Source: Prostheceraeus crozeri
Lineage: Eukaryota; Platyhelminthes; Polycladida; Euryleptidae
NCBI GenBank assembly: GCA_907163375.1
Contig: CAJQUW010003583.1
Location: 237,677-301,676, forward strand
Direction: 5' to 3'
Length of the DNA stretch: 64,000 nucleotides
Shown here: one piece after another, positions 57,695 through 64,000 of the stretch
How the letters are laid out: the number at the start of each line of letters is the position of its first letter
How positions within the stretch are numbered: position 1 is the first letter of the stretch
Notes under the pieces: model-generated
The model's database searches: none
Told to the model about the DNA's origin: nothing
Seen by the model: only the letters and a program-made list of their open reading frames with translations
Translations under genes and position numbers: made by a program

Positions 57695-59023
57695 TATCCT
57701 TACCATCTTTCCATTAAGAATTTCAATAGAATATTTTACATCTTCTAGCAATAAACCATAAGCCATCAATGAAGTTGTGGAATCTTTCTTTTCAATATTA
57801 ATTGTTACATCACAACCATTTTTAATAATATCTTCAGATTGTGCACTTAAATCGAAACAGAAAATTGGATATAAATGTCTCCAATCTCCAGGAGTTAATT
57901 GTGGTTCAACTCCAAATTCTGTACAAAGATTTCGATAACAATCATATCCTTCCATAAATTGATTATTGGTATCATCGAATCTTAATGGATCGATTGGATA
58001 TCGGGTTTGATTTAATGAAACTTGTAAACTTCGAATTGTATTAATATGAAAAATATTGTTGTTCTTATCAAAACTTGGAGAATTATTTCTTTGAAATGTT
58101 AGTAATAAATATCTTGGAGTATTCGCAGTTCTAGTAAAATGCCAGTTAAATCTTTGTTCGGAAAAAGTTACTGAACTAGCAGTACGCTTTAGAAAATTTA
58201 CTGGAATTGGTTTGTTAGTATTTAATCTTTTTGCAATAGCTGTTTCAACCTCTAAACTAGGAGTAATATGCTTAATCCACCATTCAAGTCTATCAATTTT
58301 TAAATATGCTTTTTTCCCAGTCTTACCAAAAAAGATTAATTCATTATTTGCTGTACGATGAATTATTAATTTAAATTTTAATTGATATGATATTTTATCA
58401 TAATCTAAATATCCGAATAATGGAGACAATGACCAATTAACTGTCTGTTTACTTTTCTTGTTAAATTCACGTCTTTCTTTATATGCTTCATTATTTGTTT
58501 TATTTAAATGTTTTGCAATATTTTCTACATCTTTCGCAATTCCTGCTGCATCTGTTCCAGCGTGAGTTAAATCATCAACAATTATACCATCATTAGTATC
58601 AGGAAACCAACCTTCGATTTCATACTTTTTATTATTTTCACCAATTGTTATAAATCTAAGCATTGTATCAATTACACCTGGAGAATCACTTATTGTTTCT
58701 ATATTTTGAGTTGCAACATCTAAACGCATTTGTGTAAATAATCTTGGAAAAAAATTATTCTCTAATGCAATATTATCGGTTTCTGGTAATGGTGTTGTAA
58801 AATTAGCATCACTATATAAAGAATATTCACAATGTAAAAACGAATTAGGTAAATATATATAACTCTGCTGATTATCAACTTCAAAAATTAAATCACCTCC
58901 AGTATTTACTCTACTGGAAGATCCGGGATTCATAGCAATTCTTATATAGTCATTCTTTTTTTGATTATTACTGACGAACGGAGGATCGTCTAATCTAAAT
59001 TTATTTTCGATAAGCGAAGACAT
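57689..59023 (-). CDS. Major capsid protein candidate (double jelly roll)
   Basis: 444 residues, no transmembrane segment, many short beta-rich blocks. ENNFFPRLFTQMRLDV with a following PGVIDTMLRF resembles the NNxxxxLFxxxxxxxN...PG region of Polinton capsid proteins. The C-terminus LYPIFCFDLSAQSEDIIKNG then VTINIEK and GKMVRIG resembles their FDLSxx...G...I closing strands. Length is at the short end for the family. It lies between two small virion-type genes, as expected. The fold call is by pattern, not by structure prediction. Confidence 0.65.
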   Translation of the reverse strand: MSSLIENKFRLDDPPFVSNNQKKNDYIRIAMNPGSSSRVNTGGDLIFEVDNQQSYIYLPNSFLHCEYSLYSDANFTTPLPETDNIALENNFFPRLFTQMRLDVATQNIETISDSPGVIDTMLRFITIGENNKKYEIEGWFPDTNDGIIVDDLTHAGTDAAGIAKDVENIAKHLNKTNNEAYKERREFNKKSKQTVNWSLSPLFGYLDYDKISYQLKFKLIIHRTANNELIFFGKTGKKAYLKIDRLEWWIKHITPSLEVETAIAKRLNTNKPIPVNFLKRTASSVTFSEQRFNWHFTRTANTPRYLLLTFQRNNSPSFDKNNNIFHINTIRSLQVSLNQTRYPIDPLRFDDTNNQFMEGYDCYRNLCTEFGVEPQLTPGDWRHLYPIFCFDLSAQSEDIIKNGCDVTINIEKKDSTTSLMAYGLLLEDVKYSIEILNGKMVRIG

Positions 59024-59116
59024 TTTTATAAAAAATAATTTGACTTTTTGTTTTTCTCACAGACAGAAAAAAATTTTACTAAAAAAATTACTAAAAAATT
59101 TTACTAAAATATAATT

Positions 59117-59614
59117 TTAGAATTTTGCTAGACCATTACCTCTTATTTCTTCAATTGTTTTTTCATTATGTTTACTATCAGACGGAGCTCCGCTCCTCAA
59201 GGTTTCCCCAACAGCAATGTTAGCAATTTTGTTCTTTGTTTCATCTGAAAGTTTTTTTAATTTTTTTAGTTCTTCGGAATCATTCCTAAGTTTACGAATA
59301 GCTTCTAGTTGTTTTAATTCGTTTTGAGACTTGACAGCATTTGATATTGCACTAGCTGTACTACCTATAGCAGCTGCTCCTTTTGCAGCAGATGTAATCA
59401 AATCTTTATTATTTTTAATTAAGTTAACGATACTACCAATACCAGAGAAGATCCCAGCTCCTTCCGTGTGAACGGCACCTGCGGTGCCTATGAACTTTTC
59501 TGTTCCGACTGTTTCTCTATTATCATAATGATAAACAGGATTCATACGTGGTTCATGAGCAATTTTTTGATTTGAAGCAAAATGTTTAAGATTGTGTTTA
59601 TAAATTATAGGCAT
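59117..59614 (-). CDS. pVI-like minor capsid protein candidate
   Basis: 165 residues. An amphipathic, Gly/Ala/Ile-rich segment at about residues 50-92 (GAGIFSGIGSIVNLIKNNKD and AAKGAAAIGSTASAISNAVK) is followed by a Lys/Glu coiled helix. Adenovirus pVI-type proteins have a similar N-terminal membrane-active helix released by the viral protease. Two hairpin sequences are translated in frame: GTEKFIGTAGAVHTEG (59505-59474) and ETLRSGAPSD (59196-59184). Assignment rests on composition and position. Confidence 0.5.
   Translation of the reverse strand: MPIIYKHNLKHFASNQKIAHEPRMNPVYHYDNRETVGTEKFIGTAGAVHTEGAGIFSGIGSIVNLIKNNKDLITSAAKGAAAIGSTASAISNAVKSQNELKQLEAIRKLRNDSEELKKLKKLSDETKNKIANIAVGETLRSGAPSDSKHNEKTIEEIRGNGLAKF
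59184..59196. repeat. Mini-hairpin inside the pVI-like gene
   Basis: GGAGC-TCC-GCTCC, translated in frame (LRSGAPS). Confidence 0.75.
59474..59505. repeat. Double hairpin inside the pVI-like gene
   Basis: GGCACC-TGC-GGTGCC, then GAAC-TTTTCT-GTTC; in frame. Confidence 0.75.
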
Positions 59615-59623
59615 TTTTTAGGA

Positions 59624-60019
59624 TTAAATTTGACTTTTGAGAAAAATATTTACGCTAAGATTTACGTTTGTGAATGGACAACAACTTCGAGATAACTTTA
59701 TTAATTGACTATTATTATCTATTGCGTCAAGCAGCGTGTGATGTACTTTAATTTCTTTTCTATTAACTTGCATTTTCTGCTGATTAATCTTCAATGCCGT
59801 TTTAAGAGCATTTAACTTAATTTTAAGAACATCTAATTGTCTTTTAACAGCATCTAACTGTTCTTTATTTTCTTTAGAGTTTTCTTGTAAATTTTTCTTT
59901 AATTCATTTTCTAAATTGATTTTAAGAGTTTTCATTTTATCAACTCTTTGATTAAGTGAGTTTACTTCATTTATTATTCTATTCATCTTTTTCATTTGTT
60001 GAGTAATTTTAGAACTCAA
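59624..60019 (-). CDS. Coiled-coil virion-type protein
   Basis: 131 residues. Long heptad-like helix from residue 10 to about 105 (MKKMNRIINEVNSLNQRVDK, QLDAVKRQLDVLKIKLNALK), then a short tail with SRSCCPFTNVNLSVN. No known family seen. It starts about 50 bp downstream of the fibre-motif gene and has the same coiled-coil style, so the two may act together, for example as a fibre or spike. Confidence 0.55.
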   Translation of the reverse strand: MSSKITQQMKKMNRIINEVNSLNQRVDKMKTLKINLENELKKNLQENSKENKEQLDAVKRQLDVLKIKLNALKTALKINQQKMQVNRKEIKVHHTLLDAIDNNSQLIKLSRSCCPFTNVNLSVNIFLKSQI

Positions 60020-60067
60020 TTCATCAACACTTTTTTGGAATGTAGTTTGTAACTGCTTTAAATTTTT

Positions 60068-60538
60068 TTAAATTCTTTCAGGTAGTTTTTCTATTCCATC
60101 TTCTAATTGTTCTTTTAACATTTTTATCTGATGTTTATTTTTAATTACAGCAGATTTTAAATTTAAAGAAAGTAATATTAAAATTTTTGATTGTTCAGAA
60201 ATCTTTTTAAAAAGTTTTGCTATATCTGCTTCTAGCTCTCTATCCTTTTTATCAAGTTTTAATAATTTTTCGTTTAATGATTTGTCATTAAGTTTAAGCA
60301 ACTTTAATTCGTTCATCAGTGGAACCAAAACATCGTTTATATATTTTTCCTTTAAATCATTGATTTGTATATCAACATATTGTTTATTTGTTAACTCTGT
60401 ATTTTGTTGTGGAAGAATAGAAAGATGCAATGGACCAGATAAAACGTCTCCAGTTTTCATAATATAATTTTCTATCTCTATTTCTAATTCACGATTACTC
60501 GGGATATATGCACCTCCACCAACATTTGGCAACATCAT
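60068..60538 (-). CDS. Fibre-motif coiled-coil protein
   Basis: 156 residues. Residues 27-56 read MKTGDVLSGPLHL ... TELTNKQYVD, the same pattern as the MxGxLxLxxxP...AxxKxYVD repeat of phage tail fibres. A coiled coil follows (KEKYINDVLVPLMNELKLLK, KKDRELEADIAKLFKKISEQ). A trimeric attachment fibre or spike stem is a reasonable guess. First gene of the leftward set from the divergent promoter. Confidence 0.6.
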   Translation of the reverse strand: MMLPNVGGGAYIPSNRELEIEIENYIMKTGDVLSGPLHLSILPQQNTELTNKQYVDIQINDLKEKYINDVLVPLMNELKLLKLNDKSLNEKLLKLDKKDRELEADIAKLFKKISEQSKILILLSLNLKSAVIKNKHQIKMLKEQLEDGIEKLPERI

Positions 60539-60642
60539 TTTTTAACAATAAAAAAATAAAATTTTTTCTAATAAAAATAAAAAAATAAAATTTTTTCTAA
60601 TAAAAATAAAAAAATAAAATTTTTTCTAATAAAAATAAAAAA
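60539..60642. promoter_or_regulatory. Divergent promoter with tandem AT repeats
   Basis: About 100 bp between two head-to-head genes, built from three near-identical units of roughly 29 bp (AAAAAAATAAAATTTTTTCT). Both start codons follow directly, in an AAAAAAATGG-type context on the right. It probably drives the structural genes leftward and the replication genes rightward. Confidence 0.65.
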
Positions 60643-61929
60643 ATGGATAAAGCAAATTTAAAAAAATTATATTCGTCCGCATCATCCTGTTCTTCTTATT
60701 CGACGAGATCAACGGGATTTGAAAATAAATGTTTTGTTAATAATAATAATAATAATACTATTACAAATCCATGTATAGATGTTAATCTTTTGTTTGAATT
60801 ACAAGCCGAAATATTTAGAGAACAGACTAAAGGTTTACCTTCTATAGAAACTAACTATTGTTTATTTCCAGGTGATCCATTTATTAAATTTATGGAGATT
60901 GTAAGTAAATATAATGATGTAGCTTATGTTGAATTAAATAAAGAAAATATGGTTATAATAGGCCATAATAATGTTTATGGATTTATTAGGGCAGTGTTAC
61001 CAATTAGTAATACTGATTGGATAGAAACTAAAATTATTAATTATATCAATATTAAAGAATTAGTTAAAAAATTAAAATCTTTTTCCAAAGAAAAAATAAG
61101 ATTATTTGTTGATGATCAAAATCAATACAATATTCATATTGAAAGTAAAAAACATAATGAAGAATTATTATGTCAAGTTTATTATAGAGACACAATTTAT
61201 AAACAAGAAACATTAGAAATGCCCCAAAGATATGATGATGATACGTATATAGGATTATATTCCAACTTAAATATTAATTTATTAAAATCTTATATAAATG
61301 GTTTAGCTCAACAAGAGAAAATTTATATGTGGTCTACACCTTATACTATTAACAATGACCATAATCATAATAAACGAACCGAAGGTTCTAGGGCTTTGCC
61401 CGATCTTAAAGAATCTTATGATAATAATGATGATTCTGTAACATCTGAAAAAGGTGTAAATGGTAAAAAAGATTATAAAAATATTAGTAATTATAAAAAT
61501 TTATCTAAATTTCATTTTCTTACAATTGAAAATAATAATGATGGAATAGTTGAAGATACTGTTCGACAACTATGTGTCGGGACTACAAAATTTAAATTAG
61601 GATTTACATCTAATCAATTTAAAATTTTATCATCTTTAACAAAAACTAAAAGTGATTCAGATTATGTTGGTGTTATTAAATTTTCCAAAAGAGATCAAAG
61701 ACCAATATTTTTCTCTATTATATTATTATCAGATAAAAGATGTAATTTAGAATTAGATATTCCTATCAGGGAATGGTATCCAATCCCAAAAAGTGTAATT
61801 TATGATGATGATGAAGAATCAATTTATGATGATGATGAAGAAACAATTTATGATGATGATGATGAATCAATAGTTAGTGAAAAAAAATTTAAATTATCTT
61901 TTGATAAAACATTATATGATGAAACTTAA
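60643..61929 (+). CDS. Sliding-clamp-like protein candidate
   Basis: 428 residues. Two alpha/beta halves can be seen. The first, about 70-220, holds FIKFMEIVSKYNDVAYVELN, NVYGFIRAVLPIS, NIKELVKKLKSFSKEKIRLF. The second, about 275-395, holds KFKLGFTSNQFKILSSLTKT and DQRPIFFSIILLSDKRCNLE. The order (helix, strand, hydrophobic LP edge, second helix, VDD strand) resembles a PCNA-type clamp. The linker carries a hairpin insertion translated as KRTEGSRALPDL, and the C-terminal tail repeats YDDDEE(S/T)I three times. It lies upstream of the polymerase gene, as a processivity factor might. A fold search is needed to confirm. Confidence 0.45.
   Translation: MDKANLKKLYSSASSCSSYSTRSTGFENKCFVNNNNNNTITNPCIDVNLLFELQAEIFREQTKGLPSIETNYCLFPGDPFIKFMEIVSKYNDVAYVELNKENMVIIGHNNVYGFIRAVLPISNTDWIETKIINYINIKELVKKLKSFSKEKIRLFVDDQNQYNIHIESKKHNEELLCQVYYRDTIYKQETLEMPQRYDDDTYIGLYSNLNINLLKSYINGLAQQEKIYMWSTPYTINNDHNHNKRTEGSRALPDLKESYDNNDDSVTSEKGVNGKKDYKNISNYKNLSKFHFLTIENNNDGIVEDTVRQLCVGTTKFKLGFTSNQFKILSSLTKTKSDSDYVGVIKFSKRDQRPIFFSIILLSDKRCNLELDIPIREWYPIPKSVIYDDDEESIYDDDEETIYDDDDESIVSEKKFKLSFDKTLYDET
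61375..61402. repeat. Double hairpin inside the clamp-like gene
   Basis: GAACC-GAA-GGTTC, TA, GGGC-TTT-GCCC; the inverse of elements 1 and 2, in frame in the linker between the two halves of the protein. Confidence 0.9.
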
Positions 61930-62099
61930 TAAGATAAAACTTAATATGATAAAACTTAATGTGATAAAGAAAAAAATAACTAAAGAACGTGAAATATATA
62001 ATAATATAAAATAACACTCAAGTCCTTGATATTAGAATGTTTATATCTAAAATTAAAACACAAATTTTTTCTTAAATTTTCTCTAAAAAAATAAAAAAA

Positions 62100-62444
62100 A
62101 TGGAAAATACCAAGTTTTATTGTGTCTTATGTAAAAAAAAGTTGCAAACAAAAAGAAGTTATCAATCTCATTTAAATAGTAAATTGCATTTACAAAATGT
62201 AGAACGAGTTGATGAAGGAAATATATTAAAATTAAATAGTTATAAAAACTATCTAGAAACATTGCCTACTGATATAAAAGTTAAAAAAATGTTTGATGAT
62301 TATTCACATTCGGAACATAAAAAAGTTTTTAATAGTGAAGATGAGACCATACATGGGACATCGGAGATGTCTTCCAGGGCTTCGCCCGTACCAGATGGAA
62401 GATATTTATTTAGCGATACTGATGAATTTAACGAAATAGATTAA
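62100..62444 (+). CDS. Zinc-finger segment ahead of DNA polymerase B (ends at in-frame TAA)
   Basis: 114 residues. N-terminal C2H2 finger of the U1/matrin type: Cys8, Cys11, His24, His30. Then a charged linker with a hairpin insertion (TSEMSSRASPVPDG, 62357-62387). The frame is the same as the polymerase segment after the TAA at 62442-62444, with no gap, so this is probably the polymerase N-terminus cut by a stop. YLFSDTDEFNEID before the stop resembles YLFNESVEYNETD after it, a small internal repeat. Confidence 0.7.
   Translation: MENTKFYCVLCKKKLQTKRSYQSHLNSKLHLQNVERVDEGNILKLNSYKNYLETLPTDIKVKKMFDDYSHSEHKKVFNSEDETIHGTSEMSSRASPVPDGRYLFSDTDEFNEID
62357..62387. repeat. Double hairpin in the zinc-finger/polymerase linker
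   Basis: GACATC-GGA-GATGTC, TTCCA, GGGC-TTC-GCCC; in frame. Confidence 0.85.
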
Positions 62445-63146
62445 TTTGATGAAGCCGTAACAGATATAAAATATTTATTTAATGAATCGGTTGAATATAA
62501 TGAAACCGATAAAACTTTTTCTGATATTCTAACCAACTTTTATAATATATTTAAGAAATCTTTCAAATGTTATATGAATGTAGAAGTACTTTATACAAAA
62601 AATGGACCTGATGGAATTCCTGAAGAAATAATACAAGGACATTTTACAAATTCACAAGAAATTCATAATGTAAATGATATACAACCCATATTTGAATCGA
62701 TGATACTTAAATTAGAAAATTGTATAATTGAAGCCCAGTTACGTGAATCTGGTTGGAGATTTGTTAAAATACTATCTAAGAAAATAGTAATTGATAAATA
62801 TAAAAATAATACTGGTGGTAGTTATGTTTCTTTACCTTTCAGTTCACCACAAATAATCAACATAAAAAATGAAGATGATTATTGTTTTCTGTGGAGTATT
62901 ATAGCACATTTACATCCTGCAGAATATCATAAAGAAAGACTAAGTCATTATAATAAAGAAGAATACATAAATGAATTTGATCTTTCTGATGGCTTAGATG
63001 AATTTCCATATGATTATAATAGATTAATAAAGTTTCATAAAAAGAATAAAAATTTAATTGAAGTAAATGTTTTTGAATTAAATGTGAATTATGTTTCTAT
63101 TGGTAAAATTATTCCACTTTACTCAGATTCAAAAAATTTTATTTGA
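62445..63146 (+). CDS. DNA polymerase B (protein-primed type), N-terminal segment
   Basis: Open frame directly after the TAA; the first ATG is at 62574. It holds the N-terminal region typical of Polinton polymerases: RESGWRFVKILSKKIVIDKY, SYVSLPF, DDYCFLWSIIAHLHPAEYHK with RLSHYNKEEY, EFDLSDGLDEFPYD and a final IGKIIPLYSDS. It ends at a TGA (63144) right after a slippery AAATTTT. The catalytic polymerase domain lies right of the window. Confidence 0.8.
   Translation, partial: FDEAVTDIKYLFNESVEYNETDKTFSDILTNFYNIFKKSFKCYMNVEVLYTKNGPDGIPEEIIQGHFTNSQEIHNVNDIQPIFESMILKLENCIIEAQLRESGWRFVKILSKKIVIDKYKNNTGGSYVSLPFSSPQIINIKNEDDYCFLWSIIAHLHPAEYHKERLSHYNKEEYINEFDLSDGLDEFPYDYNRLIKFHKKNKNLIEVNVFELNVNYVSIGKIIPLYSDSKNFI
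63134..63140 (+). promoter_or_regulatory. Possible -1 frameshift site
   Basis: A-AAT-TTT in the zero frame fits the X-XXY-YYZ rule. The zero-frame stop TGA follows one codon later and the -1 frame is the one that continues as polymerase sequence. The homopolymers could also be the site of a sequencing error or a decay mutation. Confidence 0.4.
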
Positions 63147-63868
63147 ATAATAAAAATTTATGTCAATCAGAAATAGTATATAATGATAGAGGAAATTACA
63201 TGCATCATAATATTTTTTACCAAGGAAAAATAATATGTACTGAAAAATTTGAACTTGTTAAAACACTATCACCAATAGTGATTAATCATAATAATTATAA
63301 AGGACGTACTGATAATTATAATTACAAATATTCATCTTTATCTTCAGAATATCAACAAAAATTAGAAAATTTAAATAAAAGTTTACAAAAATGTAAAATA
63401 GATTATCAACAACAAATAAAAATGTTGCTACAAGAATATCACCATAAATATCAAAATGAGATAGAAACAATTCAAAAATTAAATGAAGAAAATAATAAAG
63501 AATTAAATAATGAAGAAAATAAAGAATCGGCTAAAGCCAGAGGAGCTTCGCTCCGATTAAATGAATGTTTAAAAAAATGTCTACAACAATATAAAGAACA
63601 ATATGATAAAGAATATATTTATCAGCTACAAATATTAAATCAAAATTATCATCAAAATACATTTAATATTACAAAAGAAATTAATAAAACACATGAAATA
63701 TATCAAGATAAATTTGAAAAACTAGAACAGTCAAAACAACCAGCACAAGCGAATATATTATATTATCAGGGACATTTTATATTGTGTAAAGATGTTTCTA
63801 TATTTACAAAAACTTCAGATAATAAAAATTTTCCTTGTCTTCAATGTATGACAAGTTTTAGAACTTAG
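63143..63868 (+). CDS. DNA polymerase B, coiled-coil insertion segment (-1 frame)
   Basis: 241 codons, opening with TTG rather than ATG. Only the end (YYQGHFILCKDVSIFTK, then CLQCMTSF) matches the expected polymerase region with its CxxC half-finger. Between lies about 130 residues of coiled coil (EYQQKLENLNKSLQKCKIDY, QNEIETIQKLNEENNKELNN), including a hairpin translated as SAKARGASLRLN. It ends at a TAG (63866), where the frame changes again. Confidence 0.65.
   Translation: MNNKNLCQSEIVYNDRGNYMHHNIFYQGKIICTEKFELVKTLSPIVINHNNYKGRTDNYNYKYSSLSSEYQQKLENLNKSLQKCKIDYQQQIKMLLQEYHHKYQNEIETIQKLNEENNKELNNEENKESAKARGASLRLNECLKKCLQQYKEQYDKEYIYQLQILNQNYHQNTFNITKEINKTHEIYQDKFEKLEQSKQPAQANILYYQGHFILCKDVSIFTKTSDNKNFPCLQCMTSFRT
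63529..63554. repeat. Double hairpin in the polymerase coiled-coil segment
   Basis: GGCT-AA-AGCC, AGA, GGAGC-TTC-GCTCC; in frame (AKARGASLR). Inverse of the copy at 57670. Confidence 0.9.
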
Positions 63869-64000
63869 AAGAAATGAATAGACATTTGGAGAATTGCCAA
63901 CAAAATGAAGCAGTTCAAAATACTTTTCCTAAAGATGATTATTTAGAATATAATAAATGGTATTTTAAAAATAAAGTACCCTTTACTATTTATTGTGATT
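63862..64000 (+). CDS. DNA polymerase B, exonuclease start (third frame, partial)
   Basis: From about 63862 the next frame reads NLEEMNRHLENCQQ, completing a CxxC...HxxxC finger, then YNKWYFKNKVPFTIYCD at the window edge, the lead-in to exonuclease motif I. The shift relative to the previous segment is -1; no slippery heptamer is seen here, so decay or a base error is likely. Confidence 0.7.

Larger units (their letters stand above)
53787..64000. mobile_element. Polinton/Maverick (adintovirus-like) element, left part
   Basis: Defined by a linked set: adenain-like protease, DDE integrase, double-jelly-roll capsid candidate, pVI-like candidate and protein-primed family B polymerase. These are hallmark genes of Polintons and adintoviruses. 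Genes point outward from a divergent promoter at 60539-60642. An FtsK/A32-like packaging ATPase and the rest of the polymerase would lie beyond the right edge. The left boundary is approximate. Base composition becomes more A+T-rich than the flank. Confidence 0.85.

Overview
The window looks like AT-rich nuclear DNA of an animal, probably a marine invertebrate. Introns are kilobases long, splice sites are GT-AG, and many transposon families lie on top of one another (Tc1/mariner, piggyBac, hAT, Harbinger-like, Penelope-like). There is also a Polinton/Maverick (adintovirus-like) element. The species cannot be told from the sequence. No ribosomal RNA, CRISPR array or bacterial operon was seen.

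Positions 1 to about 45 kb hold one host gene on the minus strand that is almost all intron. A signal-peptide exon (44942-44876) is followed by three immunoglobulin-like exons (33981-33727, 23756-23508, 5988-5734). All junctions are phase 1 and join without a break. The rest of this stretch is transposon debris inside introns. From the left: the 5' part of a piggyBac transposon with a split transposase gene (1-1438); a Harbinger-like foldback (2321-5180); a decayed Tc1 (6760-8160); an old transposon (8415-20028) whose transposase frame is split by a 10 kb insertion at a TA (9378-19346), which itself carries a piggyBac-type MITE and a hAT MITE; Penelope-like fragments near 20.4-20.9, 27.6-32.3 and 36.9-37.7 kb, one with a hammerhead-ribozyme core; a Tc1 with long IR/DR ends (30019-31769); and a 6.9 kb TIR element (35560-42454) that contains a possible three-exon gene with one in-frame stop.

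From about 45 to 53 kb there is more repeat DNA: a large inverted repeat (45733-50296) with an internally deleted piggyBac in one arm, a Tc1 remnant, a foldback, and one last-exon-like minus-strand exon at 52947-52717 that I do not recognise.

From about 53.8 kb to the right edge lies a Polinton-like virus-derived element that runs off the window. Left-strand genes from 60538 downward encode a fibre-motif coiled-coil protein, a second coiled-coil protein, a pVI-like candidate, a major capsid candidate, a small hydrophobic protein, and a phospholipase A2-like domain in one reading frame with a DDE integrase. An adenain-like protease lies at 55040 (+). Right-strand genes from 60643 encode a sliding-clamp-like candidate and a family B DNA polymerase broken by one stop and two frame changes.

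The most unusual signal is a set of GC-rich paired mini-hairpins (double-hairpin elements, about 25-35 bp) scattered through this element. They occur in spacers, at a stop codon, and in frame inside several coding regions. They resemble the double-hairpin elements known from fungal mitochondrial DNA. I saw none in the 53 kb outside the element.
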